NCBI RefSeq assembly: GCF_019711315.1
Contig: NZ_CP081294.1
Coordinates: forward strand, 496,001 to 560,000
Direction of reading: 5' to 3'
DNA length: 64,000 nucleotides
Source of the DNA: Qipengyuania gelatinilytica
Lineage (GTDB): Bacteria; Pseudomonadota; Alphaproteobacteria; Sphingomonadales; Sphingomonadaceae
The translations under genes and the position numbers were made by a program. Of the stretch, positions 29,576 through 38,310 are shown piece by piece (the stretch's first letter is position 1; each line of letters opens with the position of its first letter). The notes under the pieces are model-generated. The model saw only the letters and a program-made list of their open reading frames with translations. It was not told the origin of the DNA and did no database searches.

Positions 29576-30958
29576 TTAATTCGTAATAGATTCAAGCACA
29601 TCGCGCGTGAAGGACGCAATATCGAAGCGCGAACCTGCAGGATCTTCGCCCCTTCTGACGATCACGACGTTCAGACTCGGGACGATTATTATGAATTGTC
29701 CACGATTCCCCATGGCGGCGATTGTGTCGGGCGGAATGCCCTCGGACTTGTTGAGCAACCAGAAGCCTGCTCCGTAGCCGAAAGGACCATCTGGCTGAGG
29801 GCCGCTGGGGGTCGAGACGTATTCGACCCAGCCTTCGGGCAGGATACGCGTCCCGTCTGGAAGGACACCGTCATCGAGGTAAAGTTGACCTAGCCTTGCG
29901 AGGTCGCGAGCTGTCGCCCAGACTTGTGACGACAGAATGTAGTCTCCCTGCCAGTCAGTCTCGGCCACTGTGTCATTCATGCCGATCTTTGCAAGGAACG
30001 CGCTAGGCGGATTGGTCTCGAACGTCTCCTCGATGGCCTTGATTGCAGCCAGCGTATCGTTGTTTGCGTAACGATAGATCGTCCCCGGCTCGCTAACGAG
30101 CGACCAGTGAAGCGCGGTTTCTTCGACGGTGGAGCCTCCGAAATACAGAGGATCGGTTCGGTTTCCTGGCGTGTCCGAATATCGACCTGATGACATGCGT
30201 AACAACTGATCGATTGTAACAGCTCGGCGCGCATCGTCCGCCCAGCCAGTGATTCCCGTGCGGCGCTGGACATCAGTCTCGCCGCGCAGCTGGGCTGCAC
30301 CGACCAGGGTAGCCGCTATGCTTTTGGCCACCGACCATGTGCGCTGGGGCGTCAACGGACCGAAATCATCGGCATAACGTTCGAAGACTTGACCACGTCG
30401 TTTGACGAGAACGGCAGTGGTACGCGTCCCTTCGCCGTAATCGCCCGCAAATGCGCGGTCAGCCGTCCCCCGCAATACACGGTAGAAATGGCGACTCGAT
30501 CGCTCAGCACCCCAAGGTAGTGATATCAGTTTGCCCGGCCCTGTGCCGCCTTTGACCAGAGCAACCGTCTCGTCATCAGCAGGTATTGTGCCGATAGGCT
30601 GTAGATGACAGCCGTTCCGGCCATCTGTTACTGCAACTCTCGCAGATGCGTCATCGGCCCACACAACCTCCACGCGCTGCATCCAGCCCATTCTGCGATG
30701 GATTTCGAAGTCCAGCTCAGCGACTATCTTATCCAGTGGAGACTGAATTCCGACCAGCTCCCACCGCTCGATGCTCTCGGGAGTGCGAGTAGCTCCGTTT
30801 CGCTCCGCATTCGCGATGGCGCTGCACAGGAACAGCGCCTTGTACCCCGCCGCCAGTGCGCGGTCGTAGCGGGCATCTATCTCGTCCTGCGTCGTCGACT
30901 GAGCGAGCGCGGGCGTAGCGGCGAGCAGCGTGGCGGCTGCGAGGGCGGTCCTGATCAT
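29576..30958 (-). CDS. Exported serine hydrolase (beta-lactamase fold), last gene of a four-gene operon
   Basis: A 460-residue protein with a Sec signal (cleavage after ALA near residue 19), an N-terminal domain of about 150 residues of unknown type, and a beta-lactamase/DD-peptidase fold domain from about residue 175. SxxK is S209-V-A-K212, YxN is Y297-A-N299, and the third motif is atypical (MGNRGQ, in place of KTG or HxG). The start overlaps the stop of the reductase gene (ATGA), so it is translationally coupled to it. The third position of its codons is less GC-rich than the neighbouring genes, a possible sign of separate origin. Confidence 0.82.
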   Translation of the reverse strand: MIRTALAAATLLAATPALAQSTTQDEIDARYDRALAAGYKALFLCSAIANAERNGATRTPESIERWELVGIQSPLDKIVAELDFEIHRRMGWMQRVEVVWADDASARVAVTDGRNGCHLQPIGTIPADDETVALVKGGTGPGKLISLPWGAERSSRHFYRVLRGTADRAFAGDYGEGTRTTAVLVKRRGQVFERYADDFGPLTPQRTWSVAKSIAATLVGAAQLRGETDVQRRTGITGWADDARRAVTIDQLLRMSSGRYSDTPGNRTDPLYFGGSTVEETALHWSLVSEPGTIYRYANNDTLAAIKAIEETFETNPPSAFLAKIGMNDTVAETDWQGDYILSSQVWATARDLARLGQLYLDDGVLPDGTRILPEGWVEYVSTPSGPQPDGPFGYGAGFWLLNKSEGIPPDTIAAMGNRGQFIIIVPSLNVVIVRRGEDPAGSRFDIASFTRDVLESITN

Positions 30959-32106
30959 GCAGCGGAGGATTGCAGCGGCTTGGCCTCCAAGTCAAAGTCC
31001 TGCGTGTCGCCATCCGTCCAGTGTTCCATGCCAAGCGCCTCCATGTCGGGCAGGAAGTCGGAAAGCCCGAGCAGACCCGAGCAGACGAGCGCTCCAGCCT
31101 CCGGCCCGCTGCCGTTGCGATGCCGGCGGATCATGGCGAGTGCGGCGAGCACGGGAACATAAGGCCCGCGATTGGCATCCGCGCGCAGCGTCCACATACG
31201 CTCGATTTCCTCGCCCGTGGCCCCTTCTCCGCTTGCCCGGACCGTCATGGCGCCGCGATCGGAGCCGACGAGCCGAACCAGCTCGGCCAGTTTGAGCATC
31301 GGGTGGGCAAAGGGGCGAAGGCTCTTGAGCCAGCCCCAGCGTACCGGAAGCGAGCAGAGCCATAGGCCGACGTGCAGCAAGCCAAATTCCAGACCCGCAA
31401 AGAATTCGGCCGACTGGCGCGGGCTGTATCGCTTCACAAGCAAATCCTGCTCGGGCGTGTCGCAGACCGAGGCCCAGCGCTTGCCGATGCGCGGGATCTC
31501 TTCGCGATGAAGCCCGCCCCAGCCCGGCACATGCTGCCATTCGCCTTCGCGGAAAACGCGGACGGGCTTGCCGACATAGGAGAGGATGGCCTCGACCACA
31601 GACCGACCGCGCGGTGCGCGGTTGCCAGGATAGATGCCAATGCGAAGATTGTCGATGGCGCGCCAGTCGGCCGTCAATTCGTCGATCACGGCATGGCTGA
31701 GCGCGGGGATCGAGCTCGCCCCGGTCACGAGCGAAACACCGGCCTCTCGCGCCTGTGCATCGAAGCGCGGGAATTGCGCTACGAAATCGCGCCCGTCGGC
31801 AAGGTCGATATAGTGAACACGCGCGCCGATCGCAGCATCGATCAGCCTGCTGTGCGACGACTGGAATGGACCGGCCGCGTCGATCACCAGGTCGTAGCCC
31901 ACGAGGTCGACCGATTTCACCGTGTCGCGGTCTATCCGGGCGAGTCCCACCCTGGAAGGCAACCGCGCGGCAAGCGCTTCGAGCTTCCCTAGGTTTCGCG
32001 CCGCAAGCGTAAGGTGGATGCCCTCCTCGCACGCCGCGAGTTCGGCCAGGCGCGAACCGAAGACGCCGCTTGCGCCGACCAGCAGGACCTTGAGCGGTTC
32101 AGCCAT
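30955..32106 (-). CDS. Saccharopine dehydrogenase-like NAD(P)-binding reductase
   Basis: A 383-residue oxidoreductase with a Rossmann fold: LLVGASGVFGSRLAELAA at residues 7-24, then DLVIDAAGPFQ and a region matching saccharopine dehydrogenase/trans-acting enoyl reductase-like proteins (GASSIPALSHAVIDEL). Members of this broad family act on lipids, sugars or amino acids, and the substrate here is unknown. It overlaps the DUF4166 gene by 8 bp. A DUF4166 protein next to, or fused with, this type of reductase is a recurring arrangement, which suggests a common pathway. The ATG at 32106 matches the beginning of the Rossmann fold. Confidence 0.82.
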   Translation of the reverse strand: MAEPLKVLLVGASGVFGSRLAELAACEEGIHLTLAARNLGKLEALAARLPSRVGLARIDRDTVKSVDLVGYDLVIDAAGPFQSSHSRLIDAAIGARVHYIDLADGRDFVAQFPRFDAQAREAGVSLVTGASSIPALSHAVIDELTADWRAIDNLRIGIYPGNRAPRGRSVVEAILSYVGKPVRVFREGEWQHVPGWGGLHREEIPRIGKRWASVCDTPEQDLLVKRYSPRQSAEFFAGLEFGLLHVGLWLCSLPVRWGWLKSLRPFAHPMLKLAELVRLVGSDRGAMTVRASGEGATGEEIERMWTLRADANRGPYVPVLAALAMIRRHRNGSGPEAGALVCSGLLGLSDFLPDMEALGMEHWTDGDTQDFDLEAKPLQSSAA

Positions 32107-32755
32107 CGCGGAATACTCCCGACTGGTAGACCATCTCGCCAAGCAGCGGGTGGACCAGCTGCAACGAGAACTCGAAGCTGCCCTCGCCAAGGTCGCGGTG
32201 ACGCACCACCGTCCGGCCCGGCCCGATCCAGTGGGGCAGGCGCAGGCGTACGGGACCAATATCGAGGAAGTAGTGATCGCTGCGGAATTCGAGACCGGCT
32301 TCGATCGCGACGACTTTCAGCGCCATGCCGATCCCGCGGCCGAGGTATTCCTCGAGGCCCGACCTGCCGGCGAAACGCTTCGCGCTGTGGATCACCTGCG
32401 GGAAGCCGCGTTTGCGACCGTATATCCTCGTCCAGCACTGCCCGCCGCTTGCTCCGTCTTCGCTGACCGAGACCGTGGCGGGCACGCCCTTGTCGGGATG
32501 GAGAGGCAATGGCGCGCCGATCACGCGGCAAAGCTGGGCCAGCAACCAGCCAGCGCGGCTGAAGCGGACTTCATCGATGATGCCGGGATAAATGGCGACC
32601 TTGGCTTCGGCGAGACGCTTGGAGAAGCGCTTCTGGACCGCAAGAGGCAGGTCGCGCCATGCATCTTCGCCAACAAGGGCCCGGAAGCGCGTATCGTAAG
32701 CCTCGGCGCCCCTGAGTGGCTCGACCTTTCCGACTTCCTGCAGCTGCGCCTGCAT
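32099..32755 (-). CDS. DUF4166-type protein
   Basis: A 218-residue soluble protein that I recognise as DUF4166-like: FRALVGEDAWRDLP near the N terminus, then a beta-rich body with GGQCWTRIYGRK (about 102-113) and FEFSLQLVHPLLGEMVYQSG at the C terminus. No catalytic residues are known for this family. It lies between the regulator gene (35 bp upstream) and the reductase gene (overlap 8 bp), so it belongs to the same operon. The start at 32755 was taken as the first ATG after the regulator gene. Confidence 0.78.
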   Translation of the reverse strand: MQAQLQEVGKVEPLRGAEAYDTRFRALVGEDAWRDLPLAVQKRFSKRLAEAKVAIYPGIIDEVRFSRAGWLLAQLCRVIGAPLPLHPDKGVPATVSVSEDGASGGQCWTRIYGRKRGFPQVIHSAKRFAGRSGLEEYLGRGIGMALKVVAIEAGLEFRSDHYFLDIGPVRLRLPHWIGPGRTVVRHRDLGEGSFEFSLQLVHPLLGEMVYQSGVFRDG

Positions 32756-32790
32756 CGCACTTCCCCTTTGTTGCCCCTTCGATGGGGTCG

Positions 32791-33357
32791 CTATTTCCTG
32801 CCCTTGCCAGGCCTCCATCCGATCACCTTCACGATGCCCGATCCCAGTCCGATCAGCGTCATGAGAGCGCCCTTGGGCACATTCAGCATCTCGTCGTGCC
32901 AGCGCGACATCGTGGAGACGAATTCGAGCATGTCGGCGAGCTTCTGGCGGGCCTGCGGGCTGATCTTGGGATCGTTCGCCGCTTCTTCGTTGCAGAGCTT
33001 GAGAGCGGCTTCTGCCGGATCGATCTCGCGTTCCTTGCGCCCCTTGGCGATGCGCGTCGCCATTTCCCAGATGTCGGCTTCGGCCGTGAAATGATCGCGC
33101 CGCTCGCCCAGCACGGGCACACGCTCGATCAGCTTCCACGAAAGCAGTTCGCGGATCGAATTAGACACGTTCGACCGTGCAAGGCCAAGCGTGGCAGCGA
33201 CCTGTTCGGCATTGAGCGGCTCGTCGGAGATAAACAGCAGCGCGTGGATCTGCGCCACAGAGCGGTTCACGCCCCACTGGCTGCCGAGATCGCCCCAATG
33301 CAGCACGAAGCGTGCGATGGAAGGCGACAATTCGATCCTGTCACTTTTTTCTGTCAT
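32791..33357 (-). CDS. GbsR/MarR-type winged-helix regulator
   Basis: A 188-residue transcription factor with a winged-helix domain. The recognition region reads LNAEQVAATLGLARSNVSNSIRELLSW (about 46-72 in parts), typical of GbsR-like members of the MarR superfamily. A long C-terminal helical dimerisation region and an amphipathic/hydrophobic tail (LMTLIGLGSGIVKVIGW) follow. It is the first gene of the four-gene operon. Its own start codon sits within a perfect palindrome (33348-33365), strongly suggesting autoregulation. The ligand is unknown. Confidence 0.85.
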   Translation of the reverse strand: MTEKSDRIELSPSIARFVLHWGDLGSQWGVNRSVAQIHALLFISDEPLNAEQVAATLGLARSNVSNSIRELLSWKLIERVPVLGERRDHFTAEADIWEMATRIAKGRKEREIDPAEAALKLCNEEAANDPKISPQARQKLADMLEFVSTMSRWHDEMLNVPKGALMTLIGLGSGIVKVIGWRPGKGRK

Positions 33358-33365
33358 GACAGAAA
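33348..33365. promoter_or_regulatory. Perfect 18-bp palindrome, probable operator of the GbsR-type regulator
   Basis: TTTCTGTCATGACAGAAA reads the same on both strands over all 18 bases. The regulator's ATG (minus strand, 33355-33357) is at its centre, so a bound dimer would block the translation-start/early-transcription region of the operon. Confidence 0.8.
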
Positions 33366-33402
33366 TATCTGCCCAAGCGAGCAGAGAGTCAAGCGCATAA
33401 AG

Positions 33403-33434
33403 AAAAAGGCCGGAGGATTTCTCCCCCGGCCTTT
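33403..33434 (-). terminator. Rho-independent terminator after rplQ
   Basis: GGCCGG (33408-33413) pairs with CCGGCC (33426-33431), with partial extension inwards. On the minus strand the stem is followed by TTTTT (33403-33407). It closes the ribosomal-protein transcription unit 26 bp behind the rplQ stop. Confidence 0.85.
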
Positions 33435-33459
33435 CATTGTCTCGGTATGGAGCCGCGGC

Positions 33460-33879
33460 TTACGCGTCTTCCATTTCCTCGTCGCTCATGACGGGGCCGC
33501 TGTCCTGGCCCTTGGCGTCGACGTCACGGTCGACGAATTCGATCACGGCCATGGCCGCAGCGTCGCTGCCGCGGTAGCCGGCCTTGATGACGCGGGTGTA
33601 ACCGCCGTCACGGTCCGAATAACGCTCTGCCAGAACTTCGAAGAGCTTCTTGAGCTGCGTTTCGTCCTGAAGCTTGCTCATCGCAAGACGACGGTTCGAA
33701 AGACCGCCACGCTTTGCCAGCGTGATCAGCTTTTCGATGTAGGGACGCAGTTCCTTGGCCTTCGCCTGCGTGGTGAGGATCTGTTCGTGCTTGATGAGCG
33801 CGGCGCTCATGTTGCGGAACAGGGCCTTGCGGTGGCCAGTCTTACGCTGAAGCTTACGGCCTGCAATTTTATGACGCAT
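33460..33879 (-). CDS. rplQ: 50S ribosomal protein L17
   Basis: A 139-residue L17. The diagnostic N terminus [20 protein letters not shown] and the [14 protein letters not shown] segment are present. The acidic tail beyond about residue 118 ([13 protein letters not shown]) is a little longer than in E. coli. It is the last gene of the alpha operon and is followed by a strong terminator. A 101-bp gap with a stable hairpin separates it from rpoA. Confidence 0.97.
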   Translation of the reverse strand: MRHKIAGRKLQRKTGHRKALFRNMSAALIKHEQILTTQAKAKELRPYIEKLITLAKRGGLSNRRLAMSKLQDETQLKKLFEVLAERYSDRDGGYTRVIKAGYRGSDAAAMAVIEFVDRDVDAKGQDSGPVMSDEEMEDA

Positions 33880-33928
33880 TGTATCTTTTCCTTAGTTCGA
33901 AAAGGGCCCGTTCTAGGTAGCCCAGTGC

Positions 33929-33953
33929 TGGCGGCGGTTAGGGCCCGCCGCCA
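33929..33953 (-). other. Stem-loop between rpoA and rplQ
   Basis: Perfect 9-bp arms TGGCGGCGG (33929-33937) and CCGCCGCCA (33945-33953) with a 7-nt loop, in the 101-bp gap between rpoA and rplQ. There is no T tract, so it is more likely a processing or stability element than a terminator. Confidence 0.6.
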
Positions 33954-33980
33954 TTGCCCTTGAGAGCCCGAGGGCCCTGA

Positions 33981-35036
33981 TTAGCCGAGAAGTTCCTGTT
34001 CGAGCTTCTTGGCCATTTCTTCGATGTTCTCCGGCGGCCAGCCAGGGATGTCCATACCGAGGCGCAGGCCCATCGACGAGAGCACTTCCTTGATCTCGTT
34101 GAGCGACTTGCGGCCGAAATTCGGCGTACGGAGCATCTCGGCCTCGGTCTTCTGGACCAGGTCGCCGATGTAGATGATGTTGTCGTTCTTGAGGCAGTTT
34201 GCCGAACGGACCGACAGTTCCAGCTCGTCGACCTTCTTGAGGAGGTAACGGTTGAGCTGGTTGGTGTCGCTTTCCTGCGGCTCTGCAGCCTGGCCGATCA
34301 TGGCCGAGCTGGGCTGCGGGATGCCGTCTTCGAAGTGGACGAACAGCGTCAGCTGGTCCTGGAGGATGCGCGCGGCATAGGCCACGGCGTCTTCCGGGGT
34401 GACGGTGCCGTCGGTTTCGATGGTCAGCGAGAGCTTGTCGTAGTCCAGTTCCTGGCCAACGCGGGCGTTCTCGACCTTGTAGCTCACCTGGCGAACCGGC
34501 GAGTACAGGCTGTCGACGGGGATGAGGCCGATCGGCGCGTCGGCCGGACGGTTCATCACTGCCGGGCGGTAGCCCTTACCGGTGTCGGCGGTCAGCTCCA
34601 TGTTGAGCGTGGCGCCTTCGTCGAGGTGACAGATCACGAGATCCTTGTTCATGACCTCGATGTCGCCCGAAACGGCGATGTCGCCAGCCTTCACTTCGCC
34701 CGGGCCGGTGGCCGAGAGCTGGAGGCGCTTCAGGCCTTCGCCTTCCATCTTGAGCGCGATCTGCTTCACGTTCAGGACGATGTCGGTGACGTCTTCGCGC
34801 ACACCTGCGAGCGAAGAGAATTCATGCAGCACGTTCTCGATCTTGATCGAGGTGATGGCTGCACCCTGCAGCGAGGACAGGAGGACGCGACGCAGCGCGT
34901 TGCCGAGCGTGAGGCCGAAGCCGCGCTCGAGCGGTTCTGCAACGAAGGTTGCCTTGCGGTCCTTGTCGCCACCGTCCTTGATGTCGAGGGTGTTGGGTTT
35001 CTTGAGTTCCTGCCAGTTCTTGATGTTGACGGACAT
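33981..35036 (-). CDS. rpoA: RNA polymerase alpha subunit
   Basis: A 351-residue alpha subunit. The N-terminal domain (assembly; [19 protein letters not shown] near residue 40) and the C-terminal domain (about 265-330; [20 protein letters not shown]) with the helix that contacts UP elements and activators are both intact. It sits in the usual position between rpsK and rplQ. The length is slightly above the E. coli protein because of a longer interdomain linker and tail. Confidence 0.98.
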   Translation of the reverse strand: MSVNIKNWQELKKPNTLDIKDGGDKDRKATFVAEPLERGFGLTLGNALRRVLLSSLQGAAITSIKIENVLHEFSSLAGVREDVTDIVLNVKQIALKMEGEGLKRLQLSATGPGEVKAGDIAVSGDIEVMNKDLVICHLDEGATLNMELTADTGKGYRPAVMNRPADAPIGLIPVDSLYSPVRQVSYKVENARVGQELDYDKLSLTIETDGTVTPEDAVAYAARILQDQLTLFVHFEDGIPQPSSAMIGQAAEPQESDTNQLNRYLLKKVDELELSVRSANCLKNDNIIYIGDLVQKTEAEMLRTPNFGRKSLNEIKEVLSSMGLRLGMDIPGWPPENIEEMAKKLEQELLG

Positions 35037-35063
35037 GGATTTCCCCTGGTGTGGATGCGGGCA

Positions 35064-35130
35064 GGACCGGAGCTCTCTATCGAGCGCCCGGTCCGTGAAT
35101 GTGTCGGTGGCTCAGCGTATCCGAGCCACC
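35064..35130 (-). other. Two stem-loops between rpsK and rpoA
   Basis: GGACCGG (35064-35070) pairs with CCGGTCC (35088-35094), and GGTGGCTC (35106-35113) pairs with GAGCCACC (35123-35130). Both fall in the 107-bp gap between rpsK and rpoA. Neither has a following T tract on the minus strand, so an RNA processing or stability role is more likely than termination. Confidence 0.6.
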
Positions 35131-35143
35131 AGGCAGGTACGGA

Positions 35144-35533
35144 TCAGACGCGGCGACGCTTGGAAGGACGGACCCCGTTGTGCGGGATCGGCGTCACGTC
35201 GCGGATCGAGGTGATCGTGAAGCCCACTGCGGCGAGACCGCGCAGTGCACTCTCACGGCCCGAACCCGGGCCCTTCACTTCGACCTCGAGGGTGCGGACG
35301 CCGTGTTCGGCAGCCTTGCGGCCTGCGTCGTCGGCGGCAACCTGTGCGGCATAGGGAGTCGACTTGCGGCTACCCTTGAAGCCCATCATGCCGGCGCTGG
35401 ACCAGCTGATAGCATTGCCCTGCGCGTCGGTGATGGTGATCATCGTGTTGTTGAAGCTGGCGTTGATGTGCGCGACGCCCGAAGAGATGTTCTTCTTGTC
35501 GCGGCGCCTTACGCGGCCTGGTTCGCGTGCCAT
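35144..35533 (-). CDS. rpsK: 30S ribosomal protein S11
   Basis: A 129-residue S11, conserved throughout ([49 protein letters not shown], and the C-terminal [13 protein letters not shown]). It binds 16S rRNA in the platform next to the Shine-Dalgarno duplex. It is 56 bp downstream of rpsM in the alpha operon. Confidence 0.98.
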   Translation of the reverse strand: MAREPGRVRRRDKKNISSGVAHINASFNNTMITITDAQGNAISWSSAGMMGFKGSRKSTPYAAQVAADDAGRKAAEHGVRTLEVEVKGPGSGRESALRGLAAVGFTITSIRDVTPIPHNGVRPSKRRRV

Positions 35534-35589
35534 GGTGTGTATTCCTCTATTCTATCAAGAAGGGAAAAGCTTATCGGACGAGCCGAAGC

Positions 35590-35958
35590 TTACTTCTTCT
35601 TGCCGGCGATCGGCTTGGCCTTACCCTTGCGGGTGCGGGCATTGGTGTGGGTGCGCTGGCCGCGAACGGGCAGACCGGCACGATGGCGAAGGCCGCGATA
35701 GGAACGCAGGTCCATGAGGCGCTTGATGTTCATCGCGGTTTCGCGACGAAGGTCACCTTCTACCGTATGCTCTTCATCGATGGTTTCACGAACGCGAAGC
35801 AGTTCCTCGTCGGTGAGGTCCTGGACGCGCGTGGCGTGATCGATGCCGAGCTTGTCGGCGATTTCGACAGCCTTGGTACGGCCGATACCGTGAATGTAGG
35901 TGAGCGCGATGATAACGCGCTTGTTTGTGGGGATGTTTACCCCGGCAATACGAGCCAC
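35590..35958 (-). CDS. rpsM: 30S ribosomal protein S13
   Basis: A 122-residue S13 ([20 protein letters not shown] at the start, [20 protein letters not shown] near the end), located in the 30S head and contacting tRNA and the 50S subunit. The start is GTG. Unlike in the standard spc-alpha arrangement, the gene before it on this strand is gdhA rather than adk. A promoter candidate upstream (36118-36144) indicates that the alpha operon has its own start here. Confidence 0.98.
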   Translation of the reverse strand: MARIAGVNIPTNKRVIIALTYIHGIGRTKAVEIADKLGIDHATRVQDLTDEELLRVRETIDEEHTVEGDLRRETAMNIKRLMDLRSYRGLRHRAGLPVRGQRTHTNARTRKGKAKPIAGKKK

Positions 35959-36117
35959 TTAATTCTCCATGCTCCACAGGGTCTCTTGAAGCGGGACCCC
36001 ATCTCAACGCTTTGTTTTCATTGACATCGGCGGACGCTGGTAGCGCAAAAAGCCCGGATGGCGTGCACAAAGGCTGTCGCCTGCCGGACTAACCGCAAGT
36101 GTCGAATGAAAGGCGCG

Positions 36118-36144
36118 CTTAGTAGGATTCGCTTCTCGCGTCAA
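36118..36144 (-). promoter_or_regulatory. Candidate promoter of rpsM-rpsK-rpoA-rplQ
   Basis: On the minus strand TTGACG (36139-36144) is followed after 15 bases by ACTAAG (36118-36123) and a GCGCGCC block (36112-36118). The same GC block follows the -10 elements of the S10 and str promoters. Spacing is short, so the exact -10 is uncertain. The 5' leader would be about 150 nt. Confidence 0.45.
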
Positions 36145-36245
36145 CAGCCAGCGCGCGCAAGCACCGAGGCCGCCGATATGGGCGGTCTCCGCTAGGTTTC
36201 AACCACAAGCCCTACACGCGGCTGCCCGATAGGTCAAAATCAGCC

Positions 36246-37598
36246 TCAAACCACGCCGAAGGCCAGCATCGCATCGGCAACCTTCCGGAATCCCGCGATA
36301 TTGGCACCGCGAACGTAATCGACATTGCCATCATCATCGGTTCCGCTTTCCACACACTTGTCATGAATGTCCTGCATCAGCCCTGTGAGCATGTTGTCGA
36401 GCGTCTCGTGGTCCCAGCTCACCCGCTCGGAATTCTGGCTCATCTCCAGGCCCGATACCGCCACTCCGCCGGCGTTGGCGGCTTTGGCCGGGCCAAACAA
36501 TATGCCCGACTTGCGAAAGCGCGCGGATGCTTCGGCAGTGCTCGGCATATTGGCACCCTCCACCACGGCCATCACGTCATTGCCGAGCAGCGCCTTGGCA
36601 CCGCCTTCGTCCAATTCGTTCTGCGTCGCGCAGGGCAAGGCGATGTCGCAATCGACATCCCAGGGCGCCTTGCCTTCGTGAAATTCGGCACCGTCGAACT
36701 TGTCGGTATAATTCGAGATGCGTCCGCGCTTCTCGATCTTGAGAGTCTTCACCCAGTCAAGCTTCTCCTCGTCGATCCCGTCGGGATCATGGATAAAGCC
36801 GTCGCTGTCGGACAGCGTGAGAACCTTCGCACCCTCGCTCATCAGCTTTTCCGCCGCATGCAGGGCGACGTTGCCCGATCCGGATATGACGGCACTCTTG
36901 CCCTCCAGCCCTTCTTCGCGGTCCTTCAGCATCTCGCGCAGGAAGTAGACGACACCATAGCCGGTGGCCTCGGTGCGCAGCTTGGACCCGCCATATTCGC
37001 TGGCCTTGCCAGTTAGCACGCCTTCCCAGCGACCGGTTAGCTTCTTGTACTGCCCGAAGAGGTACCCGATCTCGCGCGTGCCCACGCCGATATCACCGGC
37101 AGGCACGTCACGGTCCGGACCGATGTGGCGGAACAGTTCAGACATGAAGCTCTGGCAGAAGCGCATCACCTCGCGGTCTGACTTGCCTTTGGGATTGAAA
37201 TTAGAACCGCCCTTCCCGCCGCCCATCGGCAGGCCGGTGAGCGAGTTCTTGAAAGTCTGCTCGAAGGCGAGGAATTTCAGGACGCTTTCATTGACGTTTT
37301 CCGAGAAGCGCAGGCCGCCCTTGTAGGGGCCGACCGCATTGTTGTTCTGCACCCGCCACCCGCGCTCGACGCGAACGTTGCCATCGTCGTCCTCCCAGCA
37401 CACACGGAAGGACACGATCCGGTCGGGCTCGGCAATTCGGCGGAGTATCTCTGCCTCGTGATACTCGGGATGATCGGCGATGAAGGGGATGATGTCCTGC
37501 GCAACATCCTCGACCGCCTGGACGAACTCGTCCTGGCCGGGATTACGCTTGCGAACGCCTTCGATGAAAGTTTCGAGGTCGGGGATCTTGTCGGGCAA
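36246..37598 (-). CDS. gdhA: NADP-type glutamate dehydrogenase
   Basis: A 450-residue glutamate dehydrogenase of the hexameric GdhA type, making glutamate from 2-oxoglutarate and ammonia. Seen: the catalytic Lys region GLPMGGGKGGSNFNPKGKSD (about 121-140), GPDRDVPAGDIGVGTREIG, and the Rossmann part with VISGSGNVALHAAEKL. It lies between the exported SRPBCC gene and rpsM, within what is usually an uninterrupted ribosomal-protein region. Its product consumes 2-oxoglutarate, also a substrate of the sucA-sucB complex encoded about 16 kb away. Regulation is unclear. Confidence 0.95.
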   Translation of the reverse strand: MPDKIPDLETFIEGVRKRNPGQDEFVQAVEDVAQDIIPFIADHPEYHEAEILRRIAEPDRIVSFRVCWEDDDGNVRVERGWRVQNNNAVGPYKGGLRFSENVNESVLKFLAFEQTFKNSLTGLPMGGGKGGSNFNPKGKSDREVMRFCQSFMSELFRHIGPDRDVPAGDIGVGTREIGYLFGQYKKLTGRWEGVLTGKASEYGGSKLRTEATGYGVVYFLREMLKDREEGLEGKSAVISGSGNVALHAAEKLMSEGAKVLTLSDSDGFIHDPDGIDEEKLDWVKTLKIEKRGRISNYTDKFDGAEFHEGKAPWDVDCDIALPCATQNELDEGGAKALLGNDVMAVVEGANMPSTAEASARFRKSGILFGPAKAANAGGVAVSGLEMSQNSERVSWDHETLDNMLTGLMQDIHDKCVESGTDDDGNVDYVRGANIAGFRKVADAMLAFGVV

Positions 37599-37685
37599 TT
37601 GCTTCTCCGGGCGAGACTGGATGCGGAGATGCTCCGCTTTCGCAATCTACGTCCGGACCGGCTTTTCGTTCATATGAGCGAGGAC

Positions 37686-38255
37686 CTAGTCCTCGCTCTC
37701 ATCCTCGTCGTCGAGCGCGCCGAGATAGTCGCGCAAGCCGTGAAGCTGCTCCGTCATCACTCCGTCGACCGCGCCGGCGATCGTATCGATCGGGAAGCCG
37801 CTGACATTGCCGACGTGATACTGCCAGTTGATCTTCGTGCCGCCATCGACCTCTTCGAGCATGACGGTCAGGATGCCTGTGGCGGGCACAGCCTGCAGGG
37901 GCCCGAGCGAACCACGTAGGCGGAGTGCCTTATCGGGAACGGCCTGCACCACGACGGCGTGCTGGACGCTTCCGTCCAGAGGAATATCGCCCTCGCCCGG
38001 GATCTTCTCGCAGAAGCAGCCACCCGCGCTTGGCACCAACGACATGTTGCTGGCATCGGCCGACCAGGTGTGGCTGTCGTTCCACCATTCGCCAGGTTTG
38101 ATCAGTGCAAGCCAGGTCTGGCGCGGTGTCGCCGCCACAGTGGCGCTGTCGGACGTGACGAAGCTGTCGTCACCCTGCTCCATCACCTCTGCCGCAGCAG
38201 GTGTGCCAAGAACCAGCGCGGACGCTGCAGCAAAGAATGCGAACCTGTTCATCAA
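37686..38255 (-). CDS. Exported SRPBCC-family (START-like) protein
   Basis: A 189-residue protein with a signal peptide (cleavage after AAA near residue 22, before EV) and a SRPBCC/AHSA1-like helix-grip domain. A VAATPRQTWLALIKPGEWWND opening (in parts) and a WQYHVGNVSGFPIDTI segment are typical of hydrophobic-ligand pockets in this fold. An acidic tail (DDEDESED) follows. A secreted member of this usually cytoplasmic superfamily is uncommon. It sits 55 bp behind adk and 87 bp before gdhA, all on one strand. Start could be either of two adjacent Met codons (38255 or 38252). Confidence 0.75.
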   Translation of the reverse strand: MMNRFAFFAAASALVLGTPAAAEVMEQGDDSFVTSDSATVAATPRQTWLALIKPGEWWNDSHTWSADASNMSLVPSAGGCFCEKIPGEGDIPLDGSVQHAVVVQAVPDKALRLRGSLGPLQAVPATGILTVMLEEVDGGTKINWQYHVGNVSGFPIDTIAGAVDGVMTEQLHGLRDYLGALDDEDESED

Positions 38256-38310
38256 CCTCTCCCTGTTCGGGGGAGGTTCTATGCAGCAATGCAGGCTTTG
38301 GAAAGCCGGA

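Noticed and set aside
36160..36200. CCGCC/GGCGG hairpin as a gdhA terminator
   Set aside because: Only a 5-bp core stem with a mismatch further out and no T tract. It was not listed as a feature.
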